This document shows positions 1-6,311 of a DNA stretch of 13,791 bases, piece by piece (the first letter of the stretch is position 1; each line of letters opens with the position of its first letter). The notes under the pieces are model-generated. The model did not search any database, had not been told where the DNA came from, and worked only from the letters and a program-made list of their open reading frames with translations. The DNA comes from Candidatus Woesearchaeota archaeon (GTDB lineage Archaea > Nanobdellota > Nanobdellia > Woesearchaeales > UBA525). Location of the stretch: NCBI GenBank assembly GCA_018221245.1, contig JAAOYH010000060.1, positions 1 through 13,791 on the forward strand, in the 5' to 3' direction. The position numbers were made by a program, and so were the translations under genes.

Positions 1-61
1 CCCCTATCAGGACGCCTATTCTGTCCTTGGGCACTTTGACGCGATACTCGAATTCTGTCAT
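1..61 (-). CDS. KH-domain RNA-binding protein, Dim2/Pno1-like (N-terminus only, runs off the window)
   Basis: The minus strand reads from an ATG at 61 to the window edge as M-T-E-F-E-Y-R-V-K-V-P-K-D-R-I-G-V-L-I-G. The stretch VKVPKDRIGVLIG is the start of a KH fold, leading into the expected GxxG loop, as in archaeal Dim2/Pno1-type proteins. Those bind 16S rRNA precursors near the 3' end during small-subunit assembly and are commonly encoded next to rio1, which lies a few hundred bases upstream on the same strand here. The start codon is 25 nt from the centre of a TATA element at 83-90, so the mRNA should be leaderless. Only 20 codons are visible, so the family call rests on this segment and on gene order. 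Confidence 0.72.
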   Translation of the reverse strand, partial: MTEFEYRVKVPKDRIGVLIG

Positions 62-82
62 GGCGTGAGAATTCCTAGGTGG

Positions 83-90
83 TTTATAAG
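83..90. promoter_or_regulatory. Near-palindromic TATA box between the KH gene and the nucleotidyltransferase gene
   Basis: TTTATAAG on plus reads CTTATAAA on minus. On minus its centre is 25.5 nt from the KH ATG at 61, giving a leaderless start. On plus the predicted start of transcription is near 112, ahead of an AGGTGAG Shine-Dalgarno at 116-122 and the ATG at 133. One box could serve both directions. The spacing is read directly from the sequence; shared use is inferred. Confidence 0.55.
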
Positions 91-132
91 GGGTGCGGAA
101 AGGTTTTTCTAAACCAGGTGAGTTCCGCCATC

Positions 133-795
133 ATGCGATTTGTGAGAGATGAGCGCCTGGTTCAAGCCGTAAGGGATGATTACGAGTCAAGCAAGTGGTT
201 CTCTCACGTGGAGAAAATCAGGAGCCAATTGGATTTCTTCAATCTGTATATATGGGGGAGCTTTGTGAGGAATTCGCTCATCAGGAGGATACACGAGGAA
301 GCTATAGAGCCCGGAGACATGGACCTTGTAGTTAATGATCACATTTATCCCATCAATATGGTGCGTTTCGGAACAAGGGTAGGAGCGAGTTTCTCAAAAT
401 TTGGCTCTCCTCAATGGGAAGCTGCCCCTGGAATACATATAGATTTGATTCCCTTCTCTAATGCGAAGGATGGGGATGTTTTTAGCATAGATGAGTTCCT
501 GGCTAAGGAGAACATCACCACCAATGCTATCATGTACGATCCGACTTTTGACGTTCTTTACGATGATGGCGCCATCAAGAGCATAAATGACAGGACACTG
601 GATGTCCATTATATCTCCACATCGAATCCAGTACACAGTGTGGGGCGGGCGATATACAAGGCCCTATCATTGAACTATAGTTTCGGGGACAAGATAAGAG
701 AATCTGCAGATAACCTGGAAGGACTAGATGAATATCTAGAGACTTATCTTCCTTCTAAGGGTATCACGATGGGTGATTTCAAGAAAGCTCTTTGA
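133..795 (+). CDS. Class II nucleotidyltransferase head-domain protein (CCA-adding/poly(A) polymerase-like), stand-alone
   Basis: This 220-aa protein shows the head-domain signature of class II nucleotidyltransferases. It has a WGSFVRNSLI segment (about 41-50) in place of GGxVRDxLL, the acidic pair in DMDLVV (62-67), a third acidic residue in HIDLI (about 104), and the downstream block NITTNAIMYDP (127-137) followed by a D-G-x-I segment and D-R-T-L. In CCA-adding enzymes these parts bind metal and NTP. The neck/body/tail tRNA-binding domains are missing: only about 60 residues follow. The substrate is unknown; nucleotide transfer to RNA, protein or a small molecule is possible. I start it at ATG 133, with AGGTGAG 10 nt upstream, because the upstream GTG at 79 places the TATA box inside the coding region. 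Its end overlaps the end of rio1 by 17 bp. Confidence 0.72.
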   Translation: MRFVRDERLVQAVRDDYESSKWFSHVEKIRSQLDFFNLYIWGSFVRNSLIRRIHEEAIEPGDMDLVVNDHIYPINMVRFGTRVGASFSKFGSPQWEAAPGIHIDLIPFSNAKDGDVFSIDEFLAKENITTNAIMYDPTFDVLYDDGAIKSINDRTLDVHYISTSNPVHSVGRAIYKALSLNYSFGDKIRESADNLEGLDEYLETYLPSKGITMGDFKKAL

Positions 796-1480
796 GCACT
801 GTTTCGGGATCCTTATCAATTCCAATTTTAGAGAAATATCTGCAGACATTCTTCACATCCCTTTCTAAGAGAAAGTCACTATTCGGAGCTTTCAGAGGCG
901 CCATGTGTGAAAAATCAATAAACACGGGGCGCTCGTCATGGTTTATTATGTTGAACTCTGAGAGGTCACCATGGACGAAGCCTGCTTTTGTTATGACTTC
1001 AAGTTGTCTGAAGGTCTCTTCTGCGAAATCTTCAGGATTTTCTGGAGCGTTATGTGCTAGAAGCGGACTGGCTAATTGATCGTGGCCTATGAACTCCATG
1101 ACTATGATATTATCTCGGTGTGTGATTGGCATAGGCACACTGATTCCTGCCTCTCGCATCAGGAGAAGGTTATTGTATTCTCTTTCGGCCCACTTGAATA
1201 TCACCTGGCGCTTCCGGTTCTGGACTCTCTGGTACCTAGGATCTACGCGGATGTAGTCGTACATCTTGCTGAACTTGGCAGTCTCGAGCTTGTATATCTT
1301 GACGGCTACGAACTCCTCACCCTTTGCGGCTGCGAAGACTACTGCCTCCTTGCCGGGGCTAACTATGCTTGACAGGCCGTCGAAGTGCTTCTGGCTGGAT
1401 AGTTTGATAAGCACCCGTTCTGTAAATGCGTCGAACACTTCTGCACGAGTCTTCCATTCTTCTCTTGAATTCCTGACCAT
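779..1480 (-). CDS. rio1: RIO1-type atypical serine kinase/ATPase
   Basis: RIO1 acts in late small ribosomal subunit maturation. From the ATG at 1480 the protein has 233 residues. It has the RIO-type flexible P-loop SPGKEA (about 41-46), the ATP lysine in VAVKIYK (K61), the tryptophan-containing KWAEREYNNL segment, the catalytic loop HGDLSEFN (D172, N177) and the metal-binding aspartate in IDFS (D189). A TTTAAATA element at 1503-1510 lies 25-26 nt from this ATG. The in-frame ATG at 1495 is only about 11 nt from that box, so it is probably upstream of transcription. The gene converges with the nucleotidyltransferase gene (17-bp overlap) and points towards the KH gene. Archaeal genomes often keep rio1 and the KH gene adjacent, so here the pair has been split by an inserted gene. 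Confidence 0.93.
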   Translation of the reverse strand: MVRNSREEWKTRAEVFDAFTERVLIKLSSQKHFDGLSSIVSPGKEAVVFAAAKGEEFVAVKIYKLETAKFSKMYDYIRVDPRYQRVQNRKRQVIFKWAEREYNNLLLMREAGISVPMPITHRDNIIVMEFIGHDQLASPLLAHNAPENPEDFAEETFRQLEVITKAGFVHGDLSEFNIINHDERPVFIDFSHMAPLKAPNSDFLLERDVKNVCRYFSKIGIDKDPETVLKELS

Positions 1481-1502
1481 TTCTTGCCGAATCATTTCGT
1501 GG

Positions 1503-1511
1503 TTTAAATAA
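1503..1511. promoter_or_regulatory. TATA box (TTTAAATAA), probably bidirectional
   Basis: TTTAAATA matches the archaeal box A consensus. On minus it is 25-26 nt from ATG 1480 of rio1. On plus it predicts transcription from about 1532, just ahead of the candidate starts GTG 1539 and ATG 1554 of the membrane-anchored gene. No other good TATA element is visible between these two divergent genes. Confidence 0.6.
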
Positions 1512-1553
1512 TCCTTGGAAAAGGGTTAAGAAAGTAATGTGATTCATATTGTC

Positions 1554-2120
1554 ATGCGTGTAAGACCTAGGAACATCTTGATACCTTCTGCTCTTGCTGG
1601 AATTATTGCTATCGGCACTTACGTTGCTGTGGAACCAGGAGATATTAGGTTGTATAACGATACCAGCGCAGAGCGTATTCTAGAATACAGGGCTGGCGTT
1701 GATGAACTTAGAGGTCTAACTGAGGAACTAAAGTCTATGGATGCGCGTTTTGAAGAGGCCATGAAAGAGTCTGCACTTGCGAGCCAAGAGTTTGCCAATG
1801 GGATGATTTACGATCATCACAAGAAAAAAGTACAGATGAGAGAATCCGAACCTCACTCGGTTAATAATTATTTGTTCGGCGGGTTCAATGGAGTGGCAGG
1901 AAACAGTTTTGATGAATTGGAGCGTGCATCTCGTCTCTTTTTATTCGAGCTTGCAGATGAAATAGTCATACAGAAATATGGCGATAAAGAATTAACTGCT
2001 TTTTTGGAGGACTGGAACAAAATGTATGAAGATATTGGTTTAGACACCACATCTTATCTCAAGCCCCCTGTGCTTCTAGATCCTGAAGTACTCAATAGTA
2101 TAATAGAAAAAGAATGGTAA
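1554..2120 (+). CDS. Membrane-anchored protein of unknown function with a helical outside domain
   Basis: I do not recognise this 188-aa protein. It opens with basic residues (MRVRPRN) and a hydrophobic stretch of about 20 residues (8-27), then V-E-P-G-D. This fits a signal anchor or uncleaved signal peptide with the rest outside the cytoplasm. The remainder is charged and mostly helical, with a likely coiled-coil stretch around 45-75 (E-L-R-G-L-T-E-E-L-K), a glycine-rich break near 112-120 (FGGFNGVAG), and two further helices. There are no cysteines and no catalytic motif I can name. The start could instead be GTG 1539, adding five residues; I prefer ATG 1554 because it gives a normal N-in basic end. 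Its stop lies 8 nt from the dnaG stop on the other strand. Confidence 0.65.
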   Translation: MRVRPRNILIPSALAGIIAIGTYVAVEPGDIRLYNDTSAERILEYRAGVDELRGLTEELKSMDARFEEAMKESALASQEFANGMIYDHHKKKVQMRESEPHSVNNYLFGGFNGVAGNSFDELERASRLFLFELADEIVIQKYGDKELTAFLEDWNKMYEDIGLDTTSYLKPPVLLDPEVLNSIIEKEW

Positions 2121-2128
2121 AAATAGGA

Positions 2129-3454
2129 TTACAAGATATCTTCTGACGTCAGGATAGAAAGTCTCCTGCTAGTGGCGTCCGCAGACATGCCCACAACGAA
2201 TGGAATTCCTGCATCTTCGCAAGTCTTGACCAGATCGCTGTCAACTTGGCCGTCGAACACTATTGCGTACATGCCGCCTTTGAGACTCTGGATGGTTCCT
2301 GTGAGTTCACTGCCAGGGACTTTTCCTAGGATTTCTAGCTTCTGATCCAAGACGTATGCGCCGTGGGTTCCGAGAAGATCTTCTAAGAGCTCTCCTAGCT
2401 TCTCCTTCTGCTTCTCTGTGAGTGATACTGTCTTCTTTCTAGGTGCGGGTTTCCTTTCCACCGTACGTGGTGCTGGACGTGCCGCTGGCCTTGCTGCAGG
2501 TCTTGCTGTGGGCCTACGGGTATCTGTTCTTGTTGTTGCTGTTTTTGTTGTCGTTCTTCTTTCATCCTTCCTAACTGGAGGCTTTCGGACCTCTCTCTTG
2601 GCAGGTGCCCTGCTGACGCCCCTAGTATCGAGCCTGTACTGCTCGGCTGCAATCTTGCTGCGAAGTGCTTTGTGAATCTCCTTCTTGGTGAGCTCTTCGA
2701 CTTCCTTGCCGTCAGGCGCCTTGATGACAAAGTCAATCTCTGCGCTACGCGCTATAAGCTCCTTGATTATCAGGTCGCCTCCACGGTCACCGTCTGTGAA
2801 GATGGTGATGACTTTCTCGTGGCATAGCTCGATGATTGTCTCAGGGATGTTTGTCCCGTTGATGCTTATAGCATTCTTGAAGCCGTGCTTGAGAAGGTTC
2901 AGGACGTCCGCTCTTCCTTCAACGAGGATGATATCTTCATTATCGTCTATTCCAGGTCCAGCAGGGAGCCTATCCCTACCCCATTCCTTAATCTCCATGA
3001 CTCTGACTGAGTATGCCACTTCGTCGGACAGCTCCTGGCTGTCTGGCATGACCTCGTCCATAAGGGTCTTGAGAAGCTCCTTGGCTCTTGATATGACGTA
3101 CTGTCTTTTGTTGACTCTGATGTCTTCTATGGAATTGACTCTGATCTTTGCGTTGCAGGGGCCGATGCGCTGGATAATCTCCAGTGCGGCTCCTACTATG
3201 GCTGTCTCTGCCTTGTCGAGCGAGCTGGGGATGATAATCTCTCCCTGGCTCTTTCCGCCCTTGGATGAGATGTTGACCTCTATCCTGCCTATCCTTCCTG
3301 AGCGTTGGAGCTCTCTGAGCTCGAGATCGTTGCCTAGAAGACCTTCTGTCTGGCCGAATATTGCGCCGATGACGTCTGGTCTGTCTACTATTCCATCTAT
3401 CTGGATTGTGGATTGAATTATGTACTTCGCTGATATCTGTGCTATTTTTGCCAT
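2129..3454 (-). CDS. dnaG: Archaeal DnaG-type primase (Toprim; exosome-associated)
   Basis: This 441-aa protein has normal archaeal DnaG length. Archaeal DnaG is a Toprim protein with primase activity that is also a stable subunit of the RNA exosome. Residues 1-165 form the archaeal N-terminal region (MAKIAQISAKYIIQ...). The Toprim domain spans about 172-262, with the catalytic glutamate in ILVEGRADV (E179) and the acidic cluster FTDGDRGGD (D221, D223, D227). Residues about 278-342 are a basic, low-complexity R/P/A/T linker. The C-terminal domain (about 345-441) is the conserved archaeal tail that contacts the exosome in studied relatives. The ATG at 3454 has a strong Shine-Dalgarno (GGAGGGAG), so unlike most neighbours this mRNA must have a leader. 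Confidence 0.97.
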   Translation of the reverse strand: MAKIAQISAKYIIQSTIQIDGIVDRPDVIGAIFGQTEGLLGNDLELRELQRSGRIGRIEVNISSKGGKSQGEIIIPSSLDKAETAIVGAALEIIQRIGPCNAKIRVNSIEDIRVNKRQYVISRAKELLKTLMDEVMPDSQELSDEVAYSVRVMEIKEWGRDRLPAGPGIDDNEDIILVEGRADVLNLLKHGFKNAISINGTNIPETIIELCHEKVITIFTDGDRGGDLIIKELIARSAEIDFVIKAPDGKEVEELTKKEIHKALRSKIAAEQYRLDTRGVSRAPAKREVRKPPVRKDERRTTTKTATTRTDTRRPTARPAARPAARPAPRTVERKPAPRKKTVSLTEKQKEKLGELLEDLLGTHGAYVLDQKLEILGKVPGSELTGTIQSLKGGMYAIVFDGQVDSDLVKTCEDAGIPFVVGMSADATSRRLSILTSEDIL

Positions 3455-3458
3455 TGTT

Positions 3459-3473
3459 CTCCCTCCTCGGGAG
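3459..3473 (-). promoter_or_regulatory. dnaG ribosome-binding site inside a short GC hairpin
   Basis: On the minus strand the sequence is CTCCC-GAGGA-GGGAG, a perfect 5-bp GC-rich stem with a 5-nt loop, ending four bases before the dnaG ATG. The Shine-Dalgarno (GAGGAGGGAG) runs through the loop and the 3' arm. Folding would partly hide it, while the loop still shows GAGGA. The inverted repeat is plain in the sequence; control of translation is inferred. Confidence 0.5.
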
Positions 3474-3550
3474 CCTTAGCGCACACTCAAAAGAACACTT
3501 GCGGATTTCCTTAATTTGTGATTGTGATGCATTGTGATCCTTCCTGAGTT

Positions 3551-3779
3551 GTCCTTGCGGACCGTGACGCGTGACGCCCGTGTGATGTGTGATTTATTGA
3601 ATATGATGCCCGAAGCACCAACCCCCCGCGTCACAGCTTGGCTTTGCCGTATGCTCGACGAGGTACTCTCATTGTGTCGGGCTGATGCACCCGGTAGTGT
3701 CTCCAGCATCATTGCAAAGGTCGGTTAGACCCTGCTAGTGGAGGACCCAAAATCAGGTGCAATTTGGGGAGCGTGGGTC
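3551..3779 (-). ncRNA. Candidate structured RNA of unknown class (or long dnaG leader)
   Basis: The 3455-3862 stretch has no convincing protein gene but is GC-richer than its AT-rich right flank (3790-3870). On minus it offers several hairpins: GACCCA/TGGGTC (3779-3774 with 3749-3744), GGTC-TAACC-GACC (3731-3719), CGGG/CCCG (3693-3678), CTC-GTC-GAG (3662-3654), an 8-bp GTGACGCG/CGCGTCAC pair (3634-3627 with 3571-3564), GGTGC-TTCGG-GCATC (3619-3605) and GTCC-GCAA-GGAC (3562-3551). Minus is favoured because the last loop is a GNRA tetraloop only on that strand, and one stem pair is G-U on minus but A-C on plus. A TATA-like element sits at its 5' side. I cannot match it to SRP RNA, RNase P RNA or tRNA. 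The boundaries are approximate. Confidence 0.4.
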
Positions 3780-3780
3780 G

Positions 3781-3790
3781 GTTTTTAAGA
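3781..3790 (-). promoter_or_regulatory. Possible TATA box for the candidate RNA/dnaG leader
   Basis: Minus reads TCTTAAAAAC, a moderate box A match that would start transcription near 3760, inside the first hairpin of the candidate RNA. The same bases on plus form a T-run just after the GACCCA/TGGGTC stem and could instead be a plus-strand terminator. The two readings cannot be separated by eye. Confidence 0.3.
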
Positions 3791-3862
3791 GTTCCGGAAA
3801 TACCATATGTTTTCTGTATAGTAATATTATTTAATTTCTCTATTGTAGATAATAAGATATGT

Positions 3863-4210
3863 TTAGAACCTTAATGGGCTATCTTGGATGAAATTTTTCC
3901 CTAACTTCAAGGCGACCTCTGCTTTGTGGAGCTCATGTCCCAGGTAAGCTGAGTGTTGGAGATTGCCGATGAGTTTCATCCTCACAAGCGTCTGTACGAT
4001 GGACTCTGCGTCCTTTCCAATGATATCATACTTGGCCTTATGATCAGTAGTCACGAACCTCGCGCCAAGCTCTTTAGACTCTGGAAAAATCTTGATTAGA
4101 ATGTATCCAACGTCATCCTGTTCCCACTCGTTGCGCGACTTGTAGGATGCATTGATGCGTTCGACAGCAGAGTCATCAATGTTTTCTAGGAAAGCGGGTT
4201 TCACAATCAT
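3863..4210 (-). CDS. DUF4346-like small protein
   Basis: This 115-aa protein has a C-terminal half reading YDIIGKDAESIVQTLVR (about 61-77), then a Y-L-G-H-E-L-x-K-A-E-x-A-L motif (about 89-101) and a final F-I-Q-D-S-P-L. I recognise this as DUF4346, a domain also found at the end of dihydropteroate-synthase-like proteins in methanogens (from memory). Its biochemical role is unknown. Here it stands alone, without a pterin-synthase partner domain or neighbour in the window. A TTTATATT box at 4226-4233 is about 20 nt from ATG 4210 and 25.5 nt from an in-frame GTG at 4204, so the true start may be two codons later. The 3' flank (3790-3862) is AT-rich and empty. Confidence 0.65.
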   Translation of the reverse strand: MIVKPAFLENIDDSAVERINASYKSRNEWEQDDVGYILIKIFPESKELGARFVTTDHKAKYDIIGKDAESIVQTLVRMKLIGNLQHSAYLGHELHKAEVALKLGKNFIQDSPLRF

Positions 4211-4237
4211 GAGGACAATCCTGGAGAATATAAAGCT

Positions 4238-4471
4238 TCACTCGCTAATGTGGACTGCATATACATAACCGCCCAGTATAAGAAGAGCTACGAAGAAACC
4301 GAGAGCGAAAACGACCCAGTTTGTGGGGTCAACGATTGCTGAAGGACCATCTATTGCCATTCCTGTTGGCGCAGTGATCTCTCCTTGGAGAAACGTGACT
4401 ACGGCAAGTCCCGCTGCTGCAGAAATGCTCATGATTCCGAACGTTTTCCTGGCTGCCGTCTTGTACACCAT
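4238..4471 (-). CDS. Small two-pass membrane protein, unknown function
   Basis: From ATG 4471 this is a 77-aa protein: basic N-terminus (MVYKTAARK), a first hydrophobic helix about 11-28, a ~22-residue loop with an acidic patch (D-G-P-S-A-I-V-D-P), a second helix about 51-73, and a short tail. No family is recognised. An upstream in-frame ATG at 4558 would overlap the divergent gene and both promoters, so I reject it. The TTTATATA box at 4494-4501 is centred 26.5 nt from 4471. An AGGAG lies just before the ATG but would be untranscribed or at the very end if the mRNA is leaderless. Its stop overlaps nothing; the DUF4346-like gene follows 27 nt downstream on the same strand with its own TATA box. 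Confidence 0.68.
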   Translation of the reverse strand: MVYKTAARKTFGIMSISAAAGLAVVTFLQGEITAPTGMAIDGPSAIVDPTNWVVFALGFFVALLILGGYVYAVHISE

Positions 4472-4493
4472 GGCAACACTCCTGTTGAGGGAA

Positions 4494-4501
4494 TATATAA
4501 A
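4494..4501 (-). promoter_or_regulatory. TATA box for the two-pass membrane protein gene
   Basis: Minus TTTATATA, centre 26.5 nt upstream of ATG 4471. It is back-to-back with a separate plus-strand box at 4521-4528. Confidence 0.65.
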
Positions 4502-4520
4502 CCTTGTCCGAGCAGAACTT

Positions 4521-4528
4521 TTTATAAT
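4521..4528 (+). promoter_or_regulatory. TATA box for the four-pass membrane protein gene
   Basis: TTTATAAT within a longer A/T run, centre 25.5 nt from the ATG at 4550, predicting a leaderless transcript. The GGGGG immediately before the ATG is too close to act as a normal Shine-Dalgarno. Confidence 0.65.
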
Positions 4529-4549
4529 AAGGTCATTTAGATAGGGGGT

Positions 4550-4954
4550 ATGGCTCAACTATTGCTTCAGATGGAAGGTTGGACTATTTTTATCACAGGA
4601 ATTCTCATAATGGCATACAGGGTCTGGGGTATTGTGCAGCCTAGGCCATGGATTGAGTGGACTGAACGACAGTTTGCGTACATAACAGACTTGAGATATG
4701 TCGGGATTGTGATGGCTGCGTTCGCAGCGGCAGCTGCCTATTGGGGGGATACTCCTTCGGGCACCTTAGGTATTCTCTTCGTCGCTTCTTGGGTGCTGCT
4801 TGTGCTAGTGGGAGTTGGTCTGGCTGCTGTGCCTAACCATGTGAGGCTGTTAGTGATAGCTACAGCTGAGTCTGATGAAATAGTGATAAGGATAGTATCG
4901 ATCGTTATCGTTATTATCGGTCTGCTATGGACTGTGGCGCCGTGGTTAATCTAG
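4550..4954 (+). CDS. Four-pass membrane protein, unknown function
   Basis: This 134-aa protein is strongly hydrophobic, with predicted membrane helices at about 11-28, 49-65, 71-93 and 111-131. A charged, tryptophan-rich loop (PRPWIEWTERQ, about 31-41) follows helix 1, and a short acidic loop (A-E-S-D-E) precedes helix 4. The body is rich in Ala, Val and Ile. I see no transporter or enzyme signature. It is divergent from the small two-pass protein, each with its own TATA box, which might mean related membrane roles but does not prove it. Its last 9 bp overlap the end of the convergent gene on minus. Confidence 0.75.
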   Translation: MAQLLLQMEGWTIFITGILIMAYRVWGIVQPRPWIEWTERQFAYITDLRYVGIVMAAFAAAAAYWGDTPSGTLGILFVASWVLLVLVGVGLAAVPNHVRLLVIATAESDEIVIRIVSIVIVIIGLLWTVAPWLI

Positions 4955-5440
4955 AAAGGGGATTTTATCTTTGAGTTCTTTTAGGTACTCTTTATCCTTA
5001 GCATCGATGGAATTATCATAGCTTGCCTGCATCTCATCAAGAGCATCCATGGCTACCTTCTTCTTCGCTCTGTAGATCTGGCCCTGGGTCAGGTGTTTGT
5101 CATTGAAGCTGAACCTGTAACCGAAATCTAAAGGATAACCGATAGGGAGACCTAAATATGTTACATCTACCTGATCCTCAATCCCGTCGTTGTTCATGTC
5201 TGGAACGTTGGTTCTCTCTGCAGGATATAGCCAACCTACGTAAAGGAGAGCAGGTAGTCCTATTACTGCGGCCGATTTGAAGAGTTTCTTCTTCCAAGGA
5301 GATTTTTCCCTAGGTTCTTTCTTAGCTGGTAATACGCTCCCTCCATAAGAGGGGCCTGAACCATCTCTCTTAATGCAAGTCTCTGTTACTCCATCATTGG
5401 CATAAAAGTTTCCCATACCTTCATCGCTTTCTGTTACCAT
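4946..5440 (-). CDS. Single-pass anchored protein with a DxNxDGxxD calcium-binding loop
   Basis: The 164-aa protein has a polar N-terminal region (1-49), a basic cluster (KSPWKKKLFK, about 47-55), one hydrophobic helix (about 56-72), then an outside segment opening with V-P-D-M-N-N-D-G-I-E-D (D81, N83, D85, D89). That spacing matches the loop of dockerin/thrombospondin-type-3-like calcium sites. A Y/F/G-rich portion and a charged C-terminal helix (about 115-160) follow. No family is recognised. The N-terminal 49 residues before the anchor probably stay in the cytoplasm. A TTAAAA box (5464-5469) is 26.5 nt from ATG 5440 and lies over the end of nfo, so this gene has its own leaderless promoter. 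Confidence 0.7.
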   Translation of the reverse strand: MVTESDEGMGNFYANDGVTETCIKRDGSGPSYGGSVLPAKKEPREKSPWKKKLFKSAAVIGLPALLYVGWLYPAERTNVPDMNNDGIEDQVDVTYLGLPIGYPLDFGYRFSFNDKHLTQGQIYRAKKKVAMDALDEMQASYDNSIDAKDKEYLKELKDKIPFLD

Positions 5441-5463
5441 GATAAATGGGAACGATGAATCAC

Positions 5464-5469
5464 TTTTAA
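5464..5469 (-). promoter_or_regulatory. TATA-like box for the calcium-loop protein gene
   Basis: Minus GATTAAAAG, centre 26.5 nt upstream of ATG 5440, overlapping the final bases of nfo. Confidence 0.45.
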
Positions 5470-6311
5470 TCCTTTCCTAGAATTTTACGGAGTGCTTCCA
5501 AGTCGGTGTACTGGTCGCCCCTGTCATCTATAGGTGTCTCAAGTATCATAGGAATATCCTTCCACTCTGGTCTCGTCAGGAAAGCCTTCAATCCTTCTGT
5601 TCCAATGTGTCCTTCTCCGATGTGGTCGTGCCTATCTTTTTTCTCTCCGAGAGGGAACTTGCTATCATTAACATGGATGACTTTAACAGAATCAACACCT
5701 ATTGTATTCTTTATGTTCTTAACGACTGACTCAGACTTGCTAAGATCGTAACCGGCCGCGAACATATGGCACGTGTCTAGACATACTCCGAGATGTTTTC
5801 TTATATCTGGCTTGACTTTTTGAAATATCTCCTGTAGTTCTTCGAAAGTTCTCCCGAGCTCAGTGCCCTGACCCGCAGCGCCTTCCAAAAGCAACATGAC
5901 TCCTGTCTCTTTGAGAGTTTCAAGCAGTTTATCCAGGCCCTTCACAACTTGAGCCATTCCTTCTTCAACTGTGGCTGTAGTGTGCTTTCCAACATGATAG
6001 ACGACATACTGGCAACCAAAAGCAGCAGCGTAGATTAGCTCGTTCTTCAACAGCCCTAGCGCACCGTAAAATTTCTTATTATCAGTAGATCCGATGTTAA
6101 TCAAGTAAGAAGCATGGCTAACGACTGGATGGATATTGTGTTTTTTCCAGCCATCGCGCAGCACTTTCTGCCTAGAATCATCTAATGGTTTGAACTTGAA
6201 CATTCTGGGAGAGTGCGTGAATATCTGTGCGGTCTCGCATCCTAATTCAGAAGCGTAAGCCAAAGCCTCTTCATAACCTTGCCCTAAACCGATATGAACT
6301 CCAGTTCTCAT
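5466..6311 (-). CDS. nfo: Endonuclease IV (AP endonuclease, Zn-dependent)
   Basis: This enzyme cuts DNA 5' to abasic sites in base-excision repair. The 281-aa protein matches the usual family length and keeps the full trinuclear zinc-site set: H66 (VVSHASY), H106 (YHVGKH), E143 (LLLEGAAGQG), D179 and H182 (CLDTCH), H213 (VIHVND), D226 and H228 (DRHDHIGEGHIG), and E258 (LETP). It should be catalytically complete. Its ATG shares one base with the stop of the upstream helical-protein gene (TAATG), so the two are very likely co-transcribed and translationally coupled from the promoter at 7284-7291. Confidence 0.97.
   Translation of the reverse strand: MRTGVHIGLGQGYEEALAYASELGCETAQIFTHSPRMFKFKPLDDSRQKVLRDGWKKHNIHPVVSHASYLINIGSTDNKKFYGALGLLKNELIYAAAFGCQYVVYHVGKHTTATVEEGMAQVVKGLDKLLETLKETGVMLLLEGAAGQGTELGRTFEELQEIFQKVKPDIRKHLGVCLDTCHMFAAGYDLSKSESVVKNIKNTIGVDSVKVIHVNDSKFPLGEKKDRHDHIGEGHIGTEGLKAFLTRPEWKDIPMILETPIDDRGDQYTDLEALRKILGKD

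Noticed and set aside
79..132. GTG 79 as the start of the nucleotidyltransferase gene
   Set aside because: The TATA box at 83-90 would lie inside the coding region, while ATG 133 has a Shine-Dalgarno at proper distance and keeps the whole catalytic domain.
2685..3416. 243-aa plus-strand ORF opposite dnaG
   Set aside because: It is a shadow of the conserved DnaG frame: Ser/Leu-rich, no domain, no promoter.
3476..3728. Short overlapping ORFs on both strands (78 aa minus, 64 aa plus)
   Set aside because: Neither has a recognisable domain or a well-placed TATA or ribosome-binding site, and both cross the hairpins of the candidate RNA.
3480..3790. SRP RNA or RNase P RNA in the dnaG upstream region
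   Set aside because: The helix 8 signature of SRP RNA (GGAA loop with flanking AGCAG) is absent on both strands. For RNase P, only a faint CR-II/CR-III-like pair (minus AATGAGAG and CGGCAAAGCC) is present, with no recognisable CR-I or CR-V. I therefore left the class unassigned.
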